Shown here: in pieces, positions 7,498-16,844 of the stretch
Numbering within the stretch: the first letter of the stretch is position 1
How the letters are laid out: the number at the start of each line of letters is the position of its first letter
Assembly: GCF_015265455.1 (NCBI RefSeq)
Contig: NZ_CP054492.1
Coordinates: 992,001-1,056,000 of the forward strand
From: Candidatus Sulfurimonas baltica
GTDB taxonomy: Bacteria > Campylobacterota > Campylobacteria > Campylobacterales > Sulfurimonadaceae
DNA length: 64,000 nt
Direction: 5' to 3'
Translations under genes and position numbers: made by a program
Notes under the pieces: generated by a model
Databases searched by the model: none
The model's input: the letters and a program-made list of their open reading frames with translations, nothing else
Told to the model about the DNA's origin: nothing

Positions 7498-9315
7498 ATG
7501 AGAGATATGTTTAGAGTTGCCGGTGTTGTAAACTATCTTTTAGTTATATTTTTAAATGCTTTTACAGATTTAGGACATAAAATAATAGTTCAAAATACTG
7601 TCTTTAAAGTTTATGACGGAAGCACTCAGATAGTCTTAACAGCAATAGTAAATTCACTTATGCTCCTTCCGTTTATCTTAATGTTCTCTCCAGCAGGTTT
7701 TTTAGCAGATAAGTTTCCTAAAAATTTAATTATGAAATACGCTTCAATATCTGCTGTCTTTATAACACTTTTGATTACCTACTCATACTACCAAGGGTGG
7801 TTTTTAGTCGCATTTGCTTTAACTTTTCTATTGGCTCTTCAAAGTGCAATATATGGACCTGCTAAGTATGGATATATAAAAGAGCTGGTCGGCCTAAAGT
7901 TTATAAGTGCTGGAAATGGGGCGGTTCAAGCCATAACTACATCAGCAATACTGATAGGCATTATTTTTTACACTGCACTCTTTGAAGGTATGATCGGTGA
8001 TGTTATTTACACAAAAGAGGAGATTTTAAAAGTAATAGCACCTCTTGGGTGGCTTTTAGTCTTAGGTTCAGTTATTGAATGGTATTTGGCTTCTAAACTT
8101 CCAAATAAAATGATTGAAAAAAGTGCCAGAAAATTTAGATTTAAGAGGTACGTATTTGGTGCATATTTAAAGAAAAACATGATTATGATAAAAAGAAAAA
8201 AAGAGATATTTGATAACATTATAGCTCTTGGTCTCTTTTGGTCTATCTCTCAAGTTATTTTAGCAATTTTCGGTGAGTATGCAAAGAGTGAGCTTGGTAT
8301 TACTAATGCGTTAGTTGTTCAAGGCATTATGTCATTGGCAGTGTTTGGCATAGTGTTTGGTTCAATACTGGCCGCAAACTTTTCAAAATATTATATAAAT
8401 ACAGGGCTATCAGCTCTTAGTGCAATAGGAATTACCCTTGTAGTACTATCAATTCCATTTACAACTTCGGTTATATTTTTAGCGATTGAGTTTATACTCT
8501 TTGGTATCTTTTCAGGTCTCTTGATGGTTCCTCTCAATGCAAAAATTCAGTATTTATCACCAAATGTTCATCTGGGCACTATACTCGCCGGAAATAATTT
8601 TATACAAACTATTTTTATGTTTGTATTTTTAATGATAACAACACTATTCGCATATTTCGGTGCTAACGCAAAGATACTCTTTTATATTATGGCTATTGTA
8701 GGGCTTTATCTTAGTGTAATGCTTTTTAGACGCTACTTTGTAATGCTATTTTGGGTAATTTTTGAGTTAATGTTAAAGAGTCGTCACAGTTATAAATATG
8801 TAGGATTAGAAAATATTCCAAAAGATAAAGGTGCGCTTCTTATGGGTAACCATGTAAGCTGGGTAGATTGGCTGATTGTTCAACTTCCAATAGAGAGAAG
8901 GATTAACTATATGATAGATAAAGACATTTATAACTGGAAGTATTGTAACGCTATATTTAAAAAAGCTGACTTAATACCACTTTCATCAAAAGCATCTAAA
9001 AATTCTTTTTTTGAGGCTTCAAATAGACTAAAAAATGGTAGAATTATAGCAATATTTCCAGAAGGTCAAATATCTAGAAATTCTGATGTTGCAAAATTTT
9101 ACAGAGGTTACGAGTTTATTGATAGAAATGGTGTGGATATAGTACCTTTTTATATAGATGGTGTATTTGGAAGTATATTTTCAAGACACAATGGCAAAAC
9201 GAAAAAAAGTTTTTTCAAAAAAAGAGAAATAACTGTTTACTTTGGAAAGCCTATCTCAGATGAAATTAAAGCGGATGAGCTTAGAAATAAAATTATTAAA
9301 TTAAAAGGGATATAA
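7498..9315 (+). CDS. MFS transporter fused to PlsC-type acyltransferase (LplT-Aas-like, no acyl-ACP synthetase)
   Basis: Residues ~1-410 form a 12-helix major facilitator resembling the lysophospholipid flippase LplT. Residues ~430-605 form a glycerophospholipid acyltransferase with NHVSWVD (the H-x4-D catalytic motif) and IFPEGQISRNSD. In LplT-Aas fusions an acyl-ACP synthetase domain normally follows; here the protein stops after the acyltransferase. The likely job is importing and re-acylating lysophospholipid at the inner membrane. The start could instead be the ATG three codons downstream. It is in one run with the upstream DUF695/RraB gene. Confidence 0.85.
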   Translation: MRDMFRVAGVVNYLLVIFLNAFTDLGHKIIVQNTVFKVYDGSTQIVLTAIVNSLMLLPFILMFSPAGFLADKFPKNLIMKYASISAVFITLLITYSYYQGWFLVAFALTFLLALQSAIYGPAKYGYIKELVGLKFISAGNGAVQAITTSAILIGIIFYTALFEGMIGDVIYTKEEILKVIAPLGWLLVLGSVIEWYLASKLPNKMIEKSARKFRFKRYVFGAYLKKNMIMIKRKKEIFDNIIALGLFWSISQVILAIFGEYAKSELGITNALVVQGIMSLAVFGIVFGSILAANFSKYYINTGLSALSAIGITLVVLSIPFTTSVIFLAIEFILFGIFSGLLMVPLNAKIQYLSPNVHLGTILAGNNFIQTIFMFVFLMITTLFAYFGANAKILFYIMAIVGLYLSVMLFRRYFVMLFWVIFELMLKSRHSYKYVGLENIPKDKGALLMGNHVSWVDWLIVQLPIERRINYMIDKDIYNWKYCNAIFKKADLIPLSSKASKNSFFEASNRLKNGRIIAIFPEGQISRNSDVAKFYRGYEFIDRNGVDIVPFYIDGVFGSIFSRHNGKTKKSFFKKREITVYFGKPISDEIKADELRNKIIKLKGI

Positions 9316-9319
9316 ATAA

Positions 9320-10504
9320 ATGAAAACAACACTTATTATTGGAGCAGGCGGAGTTAGCCGTGTAGTTGTATATAAATGTGTGCAAAACAGTGATGTGTTT
9401 GGCAAAATTGTACTTGCGAGCAGAACTCTCTCTAAATGTGAAGATATAAAAAAAGAACTACCAAATGCAAATATTGAAGTTGCTCAAGTTGATGCAGATA
9501 GTGTTGAAGAATTAGTAAAACTTATCTCTACATGTAAAGCTGATATTGTTATAAATGTAGCTCTACCATACCAAGATTTAACTATTATGGACGCATGTGT
9601 TGCTACTAAAACACCTTATTTAGACACAGCAAATTACGAACACCCTGATGAGGCAAAATTTGAATATAAACTTCAGTGGCAAAGAGACGAAAAATTTAAA
9701 GAGGCCGGTATTATGGGCTTACTTGGAAGTGGATTTGACCCAGGTGCTACAAATATGTTTTGTGCTTATGCTCAAAAACACTATTTCGATGAGATTCATA
9801 CTATAGATATTTTAGACTGTAACGCCGGTGACCATGGTTATGCATTTGCTACAAACTTTAATCCAGAGATAAATCTTAGAGAAGTTAGCTCAAAAGGTCG
9901 TTACTGGGAAAATGGAGAATGGATAGATACTGAGCCAATGGAGATAAAAATGGTTTGGGACTACCCGGAAGTTGGACCTAAAGATTCATACCTGCTTTAC
10001 CATGAAGAGTTAGAATCACTTGTTAAACATATTAAAGGTCTTAAGAGAATACGATTTTTTATGACTTTTGGTCAAAGTTATTTAACACATATGAAGTGTT
10101 TAGAAAATGTTGGTATGTTGGGAATTAAAGAGGTTGAGCATAAGGGGCAAAAGATAGTTCCAATGGAGTTTTTAAAGACTCTTTTACCAGACCCTGCATC
10201 TTTGGGGCCAAGAACTAAAGGCAAAACAAATATAGGTATTGTCGCTGAAGGTATAAAAGATGGAGTTAAAAGAAAAATCTATATCTATCAAGTAAAAGAC
10301 CATGAAGAGTGTTTTAAAGAGACAAATTCTCAAGGTGTGTCTTATACAACAGGTGTTCCTGCTATGATTGGTGCAAAGTTAATGCTAAAAGGTATTTGGA
10401 GTGGGCAGGGAGTATTTAATATGGAACAACTAGACCCAGATCCATTTATGGTTGAGATGAATACTCAAGGTCTTCCTTGGGAAGTTAAAGAGCTAGAAAT
10501 TTAG
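9320..10504 (+). CDS. Carboxynorspermidine/carboxyspermidine dehydrogenase (saccharopine dehydrogenase family)
   Basis: The 394-residue enzyme has an N-terminal Rossmann motif (TLIIGAGGVSRVV) and the saccharopine dehydrogenase fold (GSGFDPGATNMFCAYA). In this family and context it condenses aspartate semialdehyde with a diamine to a carboxy-polyamine, the first step of the alternative (nor)spermidine route. The decarboxylase for the second step lies two genes downstream, which decides the assignment over lysine metabolism. Whether the product is spermidine or norspermidine cannot be told from sequence. Confidence 0.87.
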   Translation: MKTTLIIGAGGVSRVVVYKCVQNSDVFGKIVLASRTLSKCEDIKKELPNANIEVAQVDADSVEELVKLISTCKADIVINVALPYQDLTIMDACVATKTPYLDTANYEHPDEAKFEYKLQWQRDEKFKEAGIMGLLGSGFDPGATNMFCAYAQKHYFDEIHTIDILDCNAGDHGYAFATNFNPEINLREVSSKGRYWENGEWIDTEPMEIKMVWDYPEVGPKDSYLLYHEELESLVKHIKGLKRIRFFMTFGQSYLTHMKCLENVGMLGIKEVEHKGQKIVPMEFLKTLLPDPASLGPRTKGKTNIGIVAEGIKDGVKRKIYIYQVKDHEECFKETNSQGVSYTTGVPAMIGAKLMLKGIWSGQGVFNMEQLDPDPFMVEMNTQGLPWEVKELEI

Positions 10505-10538
10505 TTAAAAAGTGATTTTATGAACAAAAAGGGCAAAT

Positions 10539-10793
10539 ATGTATAACGATAACATGCGTTGTGTTATTGAAAAATCAATGGACTACGCAGTTAAAAATAT
10601 ACATACTTATAAAGGTTATGCCGGTGCTGATATATTAAAATTAACATTTCATGACAATCAAGAGTTACTTTTAGTTAGAGACCATTGCAAAAGTAGAGGT
10701 ATTCAGACAGCGGTAAAACTTCATAAAGAACTAGAGTTATACTGTATATATGAGACTGAAAAAAATGATGAAATATATCCACTAAAACCATAA
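10539..10793 (+). CDS. Small conserved-looking protein between the two polyamine genes
   Basis: An 84-residue soluble protein that I do not recognise. It has one internal cysteine (RDHCKSRG), no signal peptide or membrane helix, and a mixed alpha/beta look. It sits between the dehydrogenase and the decarboxylase on the same strand with short gaps. An AAGGG lies about 9 bases before the ATG. Position suggests a role linked to polyamine synthesis, but this is inference only. Confidence 0.65.
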   Translation: MYNDNMRCVIEKSMDYAVKNIHTYKGYAGADILKLTFHDNQELLLVRDHCKSRGIQTAVKLHKELELYCIYETEKNDEIYPLKP

Positions 10794-10804
10794 ATGAGAT
10801 AGAT

Positions 10805-11956
10805 ATGATATTTAATGATACAACTCTAAAAACACCATGCTATATATGTGAAGAAAAACTTTTAAAAAACAATCTTGAATTACTTGATTATGTACAAAAA
10901 CAAAGTGGTGCTAAAATCATTTTAGCACTTAAGGGTTTTGCAATGTGGAGTACATTCCCTTTGGTAAAACAATACCTTAAAGGGTGCACAGCAAGCGGAC
11001 TTCATGAAGCACTTCTAGCCAGAGAAGAGTTTGCCAAAGATGATAAAACCAAAGAAGTTCATACATACTCTCCGGCTTTTAAAGATGAAGACATAGATGA
11101 AATTGCAAGAGTTTCAGACCATATTGTCTTTAACTCACCAAGTCAACTCTTTAAATATTGCAACAGAGTTAAGAGCATAAATCCAGATATAAGTTTATCT
11201 CTTCGAATAAACCCGGAAGTATCATCCTCTCCAAAAGATATTTACAACCCATGCGGAATTTATAGCCGTTTAGGGACAACTCTGGCAAACTTTGATGAAG
11301 GCGTCTTAGAGCATATTGATGGATTGAATTTTCATGCACTGTGTGAGCAGAATGTTGATGCCCTTGAAGAGGTTTTGGTCTCTTTTGAAGATAAGTTTTC
11401 AAAATATTTTAAGGGTTTAAAATACATAAATTTTGGCGGTGGACATCATATAACCAAAAAAGGTTATGATGTTGAGAAGTTGATTTGTATTATAAAAGAG
11501 TTTAAAGCCAGGTATGATGTAGAGGTATATTTAGAGCCTGGAGAGGCTATTGGCTGGGAAACAGGAGTATTGGTTAGTACTGTTTTAGATATCGTTCACA
11601 ATGGTATAGATATAGCGATACTTGATACTTCGGCAGAGGCACATATGCCTGATACGTTAGCTATGCCTTATCGTGCGGATGTAAGAGGAAGCGGTGAAGC
11701 AGGTGAAAAAAAATATAATTACAGACTAGGCGGCAATACATGCTTGGCCGGTGATATAATGGGCGATTACTCTTTTGATGAGCCGTTGAAACTTGGAGAC
11801 AGGATAATCTTTGAAGACCAGATTCACTATACTTTTGTTAAAAATACAACTTTTAATGGTATTAAACTCCCCTCTTTGGCAATACTAAAAGAAGATAATA
11901 CTCTGCATGTAGTAAAAGAGTTTGGGTATGAAGAGTATAAAAGTAGATTGTCATAA
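10805..11956 (+). CDS. nspC: Carboxynorspermidine/carboxyspermidine decarboxylase
   Basis: The 383-residue PLP enzyme has the fold-III barrel of the ornithine/DAP decarboxylase family. The PLP lysine lies in LALKGFAMWS (residues ~40-49), the glycine-rich phosphate site is INFGGGHH (~205), and the C-terminal active-site stretch begins GGNTCLAGDIMGDY, with the conserved cysteine of alanine-racemase-fold decarboxylases. It removes CO2 from carboxy(nor)spermidine. It completes the two-step pathway begun by the dehydrogenase upstream. Confidence 0.9.
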   Translation: MIFNDTTLKTPCYICEEKLLKNNLELLDYVQKQSGAKIILALKGFAMWSTFPLVKQYLKGCTASGLHEALLAREEFAKDDKTKEVHTYSPAFKDEDIDEIARVSDHIVFNSPSQLFKYCNRVKSINPDISLSLRINPEVSSSPKDIYNPCGIYSRLGTTLANFDEGVLEHIDGLNFHALCEQNVDALEEVLVSFEDKFSKYFKGLKYINFGGGHHITKKGYDVEKLICIIKEFKARYDVEVYLEPGEAIGWETGVLVSTVLDIVHNGIDIAILDTSAEAHMPDTLAMPYRADVRGSGEAGEKKYNYRLGGNTCLAGDIMGDYSFDEPLKLGDRIIFEDQIHYTFVKNTTFNGIKLPSLAILKEDNTLHVVKEFGYEEYKSRLS

Positions 11957-11995
11957 TTGAACAATGTCGCTAAATAATTCTGCTATAATAAAACT

Positions 11996-14281
11996 ATGAT
12001 TTTTAAAAAAAATGTGTGGAGCATATTTTACTTTATATTTATTGTAGTCTTGTTCCTATACTCAGCGCTGTTGTATATAAGATATCATGAAATCAAAGAC
12101 AGACATTTACTATCGTATAAATACTATACAGAGATTATAGCTCAAGCTGCTAACTCAATATTCACTCAAGAAGATATGCTATTAACTATTTTGGGAAATC
12201 AACTTCTTGGAAACAGTGTCTATAAAAACATACAAGAGAGCAAAAAAATATTAGATGGGGCGCTAGATAAAGACTCACTATTGCTTGGGTTCGGATTGGC
12301 AGATATTGACGGTAATATTATTTTAACAAGTTCAAATATTAAGTTGCCAAAAAAATCAAATCTTCTAAAAAATGAAATTACTAAGGAATCTTTTAAAGAA
12401 GCTCTTAAGAGTAGCAATATGGTTGTTGGCAGAGCTATGTTTATGAAATCCATTGATGCGTGGGTTGTACCGCTGAGAAAGGCAATTAGAGACGTTGAGG
12501 GAAATGTTATCGGTGTTTTAAACGCAGCGTTAAACTTGAACGGAGAAAATAGTTTTTTAACCAACTTAACATTATCCAAAAATAAGTCTGTGATTATTAT
12601 AAAGGATTCTATTAATATAAACGAATTTTATAGGCTGTATGACAACAATAAAAACAATTTAGACTATGAATTCTTATATAATAAGCCTATTTCTGAAATG
12701 ATTATTAATTCATCGTTTCAAAATATAAGACAGAAGCATAATCTTTCAATAAATGGTTTAAGAGATACAAATTCAATAATTGTTTTTGAAATAAAAGATA
12801 TGTTGGATAAAGAAGCTATTGTCGGCTTGACCTACAATAAAAAATTTAGACTGTGGTATTTAATAAAAAATAGCTCTGATGAAATTTATAATGAATTCAT
12901 ATCTGTTTTAGCAGTATATTCGTTAATCTTTATCTTAAGTTTTATTCTATTTTATTTGCTTTTTAAGTATATCTCTACTTCAGAAAAACGCAAGAATGAT
13001 GCACTGGTTTTTCAGACCTTGCATGATACCCTGACTCTGCTGCCAAATAGAACTTACATGTACAAGAATATAGATAGATGGAGTCTAAACAATACAAATG
13101 GATATTATGTAATGTTTATTGACTTGGATAATTTTAAAAACATAAATGATAAATTCGGTCATATCGTTGGAGATAATGTTTTAGTAGAAGTTGCAAATCG
13201 ACTAAGATCTTTTTTCACCGATAACGAGATGATTGTGCGACAGGGCGGAGATGAGTTTATTATTTTAAAAAAGTGTCAAGATGAAAAAGTTCTTAATAAA
13301 AAGTTTTTAGAATTAATAAATGAAATATCTAAAACATATCATATTGATAATAAAGAGTTTAGAGTAGGTCTGAGCATTGGAATTTCAGTATATCCTAAAG
13401 ACGCTCAAACCATTGAGGAGTTGTTAAGCCTGGCAGATACTGCTATGTATGAGGCTAAAAAAAGAAAAAATTCATATTGTTTTTTCTCGGAAAAAATGCG
13501 CCACAACAATATTTTAAAAGCTGATATTGAGCAAGAGCTTCGCTCTGCCATAGAGAAAAAAGAACTTTGGATGGCATATCAACCACAAATAAATGCAGAT
13601 GGCTCTCTTCATGGCGTAGAAGCATTGGCAAGATGGGAGAATGAAAAGCTTGGTTTTGTAGGACCTGATAAGTTTATAGGGGTTGCTGAAGAGACAGGAC
13701 TTATGAGAGAGCTTGGAGAGTTTATTATAACTACTTCACTAAGAGAGATTAAAAAAATTCAATCTGAGCTAAATCTACACTTTAATCTATCAATAAATAT
13801 CTCTGTTGTTCAACTTATGGAAGCCGATTTTTTAGAATATATTTTAAGGTTGATAGATAATGAAGCATTTAATAAATCTATGTTGACTTTGGAGATTACA
13901 GAGAGTCTATCTATAGAGGATTTAGATGAAGTTTTACCAATTTTAAATGCAATAAAAGAGCATGGCATAGAGATGTCTTTGGATGATTTTGGTACAGGTT
14001 ATTCATCACTTAGTATTTTAAAAAAACTACCAATAAATGAACTTAAAATAGATAAAAGTTTTATCGATAAAATATTATATGATAAAAGTGAAAGAGCCTT
14101 GGTTCAAAGCATTATCAACATAGGAAAAAATTTCAATATGAAAACTCTTGCAGAAGGAGTTGAAACACAAGAACAGGTAGATGTGTTGAAAAACTATAAG
14201 TGTGATATCTTTCAAGGTTACTACTATTCGAAACCACTTTCATACGATAATCTGCTACAATATTTAAAACATAACAAATAA
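11996..14281 (+). CDS. Membrane sensor with GGDEF and EAL domains (c-di-GMP cyclase/phosphodiesterase)
   Basis: The 761-residue protein has a membrane helix at ~8-27, a periplasmic Cache-like sensor domain, a second helix at ~300-322, then GGDEF and EAL domains. GGDEF is intact (RQGGDEFI, residues ~415-422) after DTLTLLPNRTYMY. EAL is intact (GVEALARWE, ~540) with DDFGTGYSSLSIL and AEGVETQEQ, the metal and catalytic motifs. Both activities are therefore possible. The methyltransferase follows after 10 bases, and the pilus operon with an MshEN-type ATPase lies just beyond, a plausible c-di-GMP target. Confidence 0.9.
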   Translation: MIFKKNVWSIFYFIFIVVLFLYSALLYIRYHEIKDRHLLSYKYYTEIIAQAANSIFTQEDMLLTILGNQLLGNSVYKNIQESKKILDGALDKDSLLLGFGLADIDGNIILTSSNIKLPKKSNLLKNEITKESFKEALKSSNMVVGRAMFMKSIDAWVVPLRKAIRDVEGNVIGVLNAALNLNGENSFLTNLTLSKNKSVIIIKDSININEFYRLYDNNKNNLDYEFLYNKPISEMIINSSFQNIRQKHNLSINGLRDTNSIIVFEIKDMLDKEAIVGLTYNKKFRLWYLIKNSSDEIYNEFISVLAVYSLIFILSFILFYLLFKYISTSEKRKNDALVFQTLHDTLTLLPNRTYMYKNIDRWSLNNTNGYYVMFIDLDNFKNINDKFGHIVGDNVLVEVANRLRSFFTDNEMIVRQGGDEFIILKKCQDEKVLNKKFLELINEISKTYHIDNKEFRVGLSIGISVYPKDAQTIEELLSLADTAMYEAKKRKNSYCFFSEKMRHNNILKADIEQELRSAIEKKELWMAYQPQINADGSLHGVEALARWENEKLGFVGPDKFIGVAEETGLMRELGEFIITTSLREIKKIQSELNLHFNLSINISVVQLMEADFLEYILRLIDNEAFNKSMLTLEITESLSIEDLDEVLPILNAIKEHGIEMSLDDFGTGYSSLSILKKLPINELKIDKSFIDKILYDKSERALVQSIINIGKNFNMKTLAEGVETQEQVDVLKNYKCDIFQGYYYSKPLSYDNLLQYLKHNK

Positions 14282-14291
14282 AAGGTTTCAT

Positions 14292-14846
14292 ATGTTGGAA
14301 GATAAAAAAAGATGGAATGAAAGATATCTAGAAAATCCTATGCCTCAAACAGTTTCTCCTTTACTTGAAAAGTACATAGAACATGTAAAGATTGGAGAAG
14401 CTCTTGATGTTGCATGTGGCACAGGTAGAAATACTCACTATTTAGCTGATTTGGGCTTTTATATTGATGCAATAGATATATCAGACTATGCACTAGCACG
14501 TGTAAAGAAAAGCTCTACAATAAACAAGATTGAGACTGATTTAGACAAGTATAACATCACACCAAACAAGTATGATTTAATTGTCAATATAAACTACTTA
14601 AATCGTCGCTTGGTCTCGCAAATGAAAGATGCATTAAAGATTGGAGGAGTAGTTGTGTTTGAGACATTTATAGTTGCTCACGGTGACTTTAATTTACCAA
14701 CTACAAACCTAGACTATCTTTTGAGAAAAAATGAACTCTTACACTCTTTTATCGGGATGGATATAATCTACTATGAAGAGAGAATTGACACAAACCTAAG
14801 GGGTGAAAGAGTTAAAGTTGCTTCTTTAGTTGCTAAGAAGTCTTAG
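14292..14846 (+). CDS. SAM-dependent methyltransferase, TehB-like
   Basis: The 184-residue class I methyltransferase starts with KKRWNERYLE, has motif I EALDVACGTGRNTHYLA (~38-54), then AIDISDYALARVK and NINYLNRRLV. The overall layout matches the small TehB/thiopurine-type group. The substrate is unknown. It follows the GGDEF-EAL gene by 10 bases and is followed by a convergent hairpin. Confidence 0.82.
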   Translation: MLEDKKRWNERYLENPMPQTVSPLLEKYIEHVKIGEALDVACGTGRNTHYLADLGFYIDAIDISDYALARVKKSSTINKIETDLDKYNITPNKYDLIVNINYLNRRLVSQMKDALKIGGVVVFETFIVAHGDFNLPTTNLDYLLRKNELLHSFIGMDIIYYEERIDTNLRGERVKVASLVAKKS

Positions 14847-14884
14847 AGTTTTAGAAGTTTTTTTATATAGTTAAAAGTAAATAT

Positions 14885-14907
14885 TCTCACCATATTTTAT
14901 GGTGAGA
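14885..14907. terminator. Hairpin between convergent methyltransferase and pilin genes
   Basis: TCTCACCAT (14885-14893) pairs with ATGGTGAGA (14899-14907) around a 5-base loop. It lies midway between the stops of two convergent genes. T-runs are weak on both sides, so bidirectional termination is likely but unproven. Confidence 0.5.
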
Positions 14908-14926
14908 GACAGTGCGTTGTTAACTA

Positions 14927-15520
14927 TTATAGATTAAGTGTTACATCCACCGTTAATGTTACAGCTGGATCAGGCCATTTTGCAGCTGAATTGTCAGGGT
15001 ACCTTCTAAAAAACCCAGACACAGGGTCTAATTTACCATCTGATAGTCTATCAAATGCCATAGCAACATCAGTAGGTACTCCTGTAATATATAGTTTATT
15101 TTTACTTCCACCATCCGTGTGGCTTTGTAAGTATTGTAGTATAGCAATAGAATTTGAAGTAGAATATTTACCACTTATTCCATAGCTACCACCATTATTT
15201 AAACCAACAGCCGGTGCATCTAGTCCAACAGATTTTAAAATATTTTGAACTCCTGTTGTTGAAGAAAGGTTTATAGTGTCAAATCTGCCATCTTCATTTG
15301 CCTGAGTACCACCATTTACTACTCCGTCTCCAAGTGTTCCGCCAGTTCGATCCTCATAAGCATTGACCGCTACTACCCATGCCTGAATCCAAGTGCTGTA
15401 GATGTTTTTTTGTTTGGCATTTGAAATTAAATCTTTACCTTTCATAACACCTCCGATAATTAAACCAATAATAATTAGTACAATAGATAGCTCTATTAGA
15501 GTGAAACCGTGTCTTTTCAT
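14927..15520 (-). CDS. Type IV prepilin-like protein (pseudopilin/major pilin candidate)
   Basis: The 197-residue protein has a short basic leader MKRHG followed by FTLIELSIVLIIIGLIIGGV, the class III prepilin signature with glycine cleavage site and Glu5. The mature part is soluble and glycine/asparagine-rich. It is the last gene of the reverse-strand pilus operon, 112 bases after the inner-membrane platform gene, so it may be expressed separately and at a higher level. It contains no cysteine and has a C-terminal VTLTVDVTLNL strand. Confidence 0.88.
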   Translation of the reverse strand: MKRHGFTLIELSIVLIIIGLIIGGVMKGKDLISNAKQKNIYSTWIQAWVVAVNAYEDRTGGTLGDGVVNGGTQANEDGRFDTINLSSTTGVQNILKSVGLDAPAVGLNNGGSYGISGKYSTSNSIAILQYLQSHTDGGSKNKLYITGVPTDVAMAFDRLSDGKLDPVSGFFRRYPDNSAAKWPDPAVTLTVDVTLNL

Positions 15521-15632
15521 GATGTATAACCTTAAAATGTATTTTCAGGAGTATACCTTAAATATATAAATAAATGCAAGAAACTAACATTAGCTTTAGT
15601 TATTAATATTTTTTTGTGTAAAACACACTTGT

Positions 15633-16844
15633 TTACTGGTCTATTTGCCCAATAAGGTCATACATAGGCCCCATAAGACCAACCATAATTAAAGCCATGA
15701 AACTACCAACAAATATCAAAACTACAGGTTCGATAACCTTTCCAATATTTTCAGCATAATAATCTACTTTTGAATAATAAAATTCAGAAATAAGTTCTAG
15801 TTGAGTGTCCAGAGACCCAGAACTTTCACCAACGCTTATCATTCTAAGCATAAATGGTGTAAATAGTTTCGTTTTTTTTAAAGCTTCTGAGAGTTGATTT
15901 CCACCTGCTACATCAGCAGTAGCATCGATAAGCGCTTTCTTGTAAAGCTCATTATTTGTAGTCTCTTTTAATATTTCAAGCGCAGTATACATTGGTACTC
16001 CAGAAACAATAGCTAAACGAAGATACTCTGCTATAAAAGCAATATTGAAGCCTGAAATAATATGTTTTATTACAGGTACTTTTAACAATAATTTATCTGT
16101 ATGCCAGCGTATTATTTTATATTTAGCGTGTAATATTTTAAATAAAATTATAAAAACAACTAAGCTTATTACCATATAACTAATATAATCTGTGAAAAAA
16201 TCTGAGGTAGCCATAATTAATAAAGTTAATGGAGGTAATTTAATACCCATCTCTGTAAAAAGTTCTGTCATTTGCGGCACAACATATATCATCCATACAA
16301 GCATTGCTCCAAATACTGCAAAAAAAGCAAATGAGGGGTAAATTAAAGCAGATTTAGCTTTCTTTTTTAGGGCCATTGTTTTTTTTAAAAAAGCTGCTCC
16401 TCTTTTAAGAGTTGTCTCCAATTGTCCTGTCTCTTCACCAATCCTAATTAGATTTAGTAACATTTTACCTATAACTTTTTCATATGATTTAAATGCTTCT
16501 GATAATGATTTACCTGCATTAATCTCATCTGCAATTTGTAGCAACATGTTTTTAAATCGAGCATTCTCACTATCTTCCGCTAAGTCTACTATTCCTTGGT
16601 GCAGTGGTAATCCTGATTTTATAACTAAATACATGTTATCAATAAGTTCTATCACCTCTTCTTGAAGTATTTTTTTCCCGCTAGATGGAACAATAAAAGA
16701 TAAAAAACTTGGTAATTCTATAATATTTAATGGCAAAACACCTTGTTTTTCTAATCTTGAAACAAGTTGTTTATAGTCCTTTGCTTCAGCAAAATTAATA
16801 CTTCTTTGCCCTTTAGTATTTAAACCTTGTATGAAATAATACAT
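15633..16844 (-). CDS. Inner-membrane platform protein, GspF/PilC/MshG family
   Basis: The 403-residue protein has two tandem T2SSF domains. The first spans ~60-185 (LHQGIVDLAEDSENARFKNM, then IRIGEETGQLETTL); the second spans ~270-385 (RLAIVSGVPMYTALEIL, then ISVGESSGSLDTQLE). Membrane helices follow each domain. It anchors the assembly ATPase to the membrane and helps insert pilin into the growing fibre. Its start overlaps the ATPase stop by one base, which shows translational coupling. Confidence 0.92.
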   Translation of the reverse strand: MYYFIQGLNTKGQRSINFAEAKDYKQLVSRLEKQGVLPLNIIELPSFLSFIVPSSGKKILQEEVIELIDNMYLVIKSGLPLHQGIVDLAEDSENARFKNMLLQIADEINAGKSLSEAFKSYEKVIGKMLLNLIRIGEETGQLETTLKRGAAFLKKTMALKKKAKSALIYPSFAFFAVFGAMLVWMIYVVPQMTELFTEMGIKLPPLTLLIMATSDFFTDYISYMVISLVVFIILFKILHAKYKIIRWHTDKLLLKVPVIKHIISGFNIAFIAEYLRLAIVSGVPMYTALEILKETTNNELYKKALIDATADVAGGNQLSEALKKTKLFTPFMLRMISVGESSGSLDTQLELISEFYYSKVDYYAENIGKVIEPVVLIFVGSFMALIMVGLMGPMYDLIGQIDQ

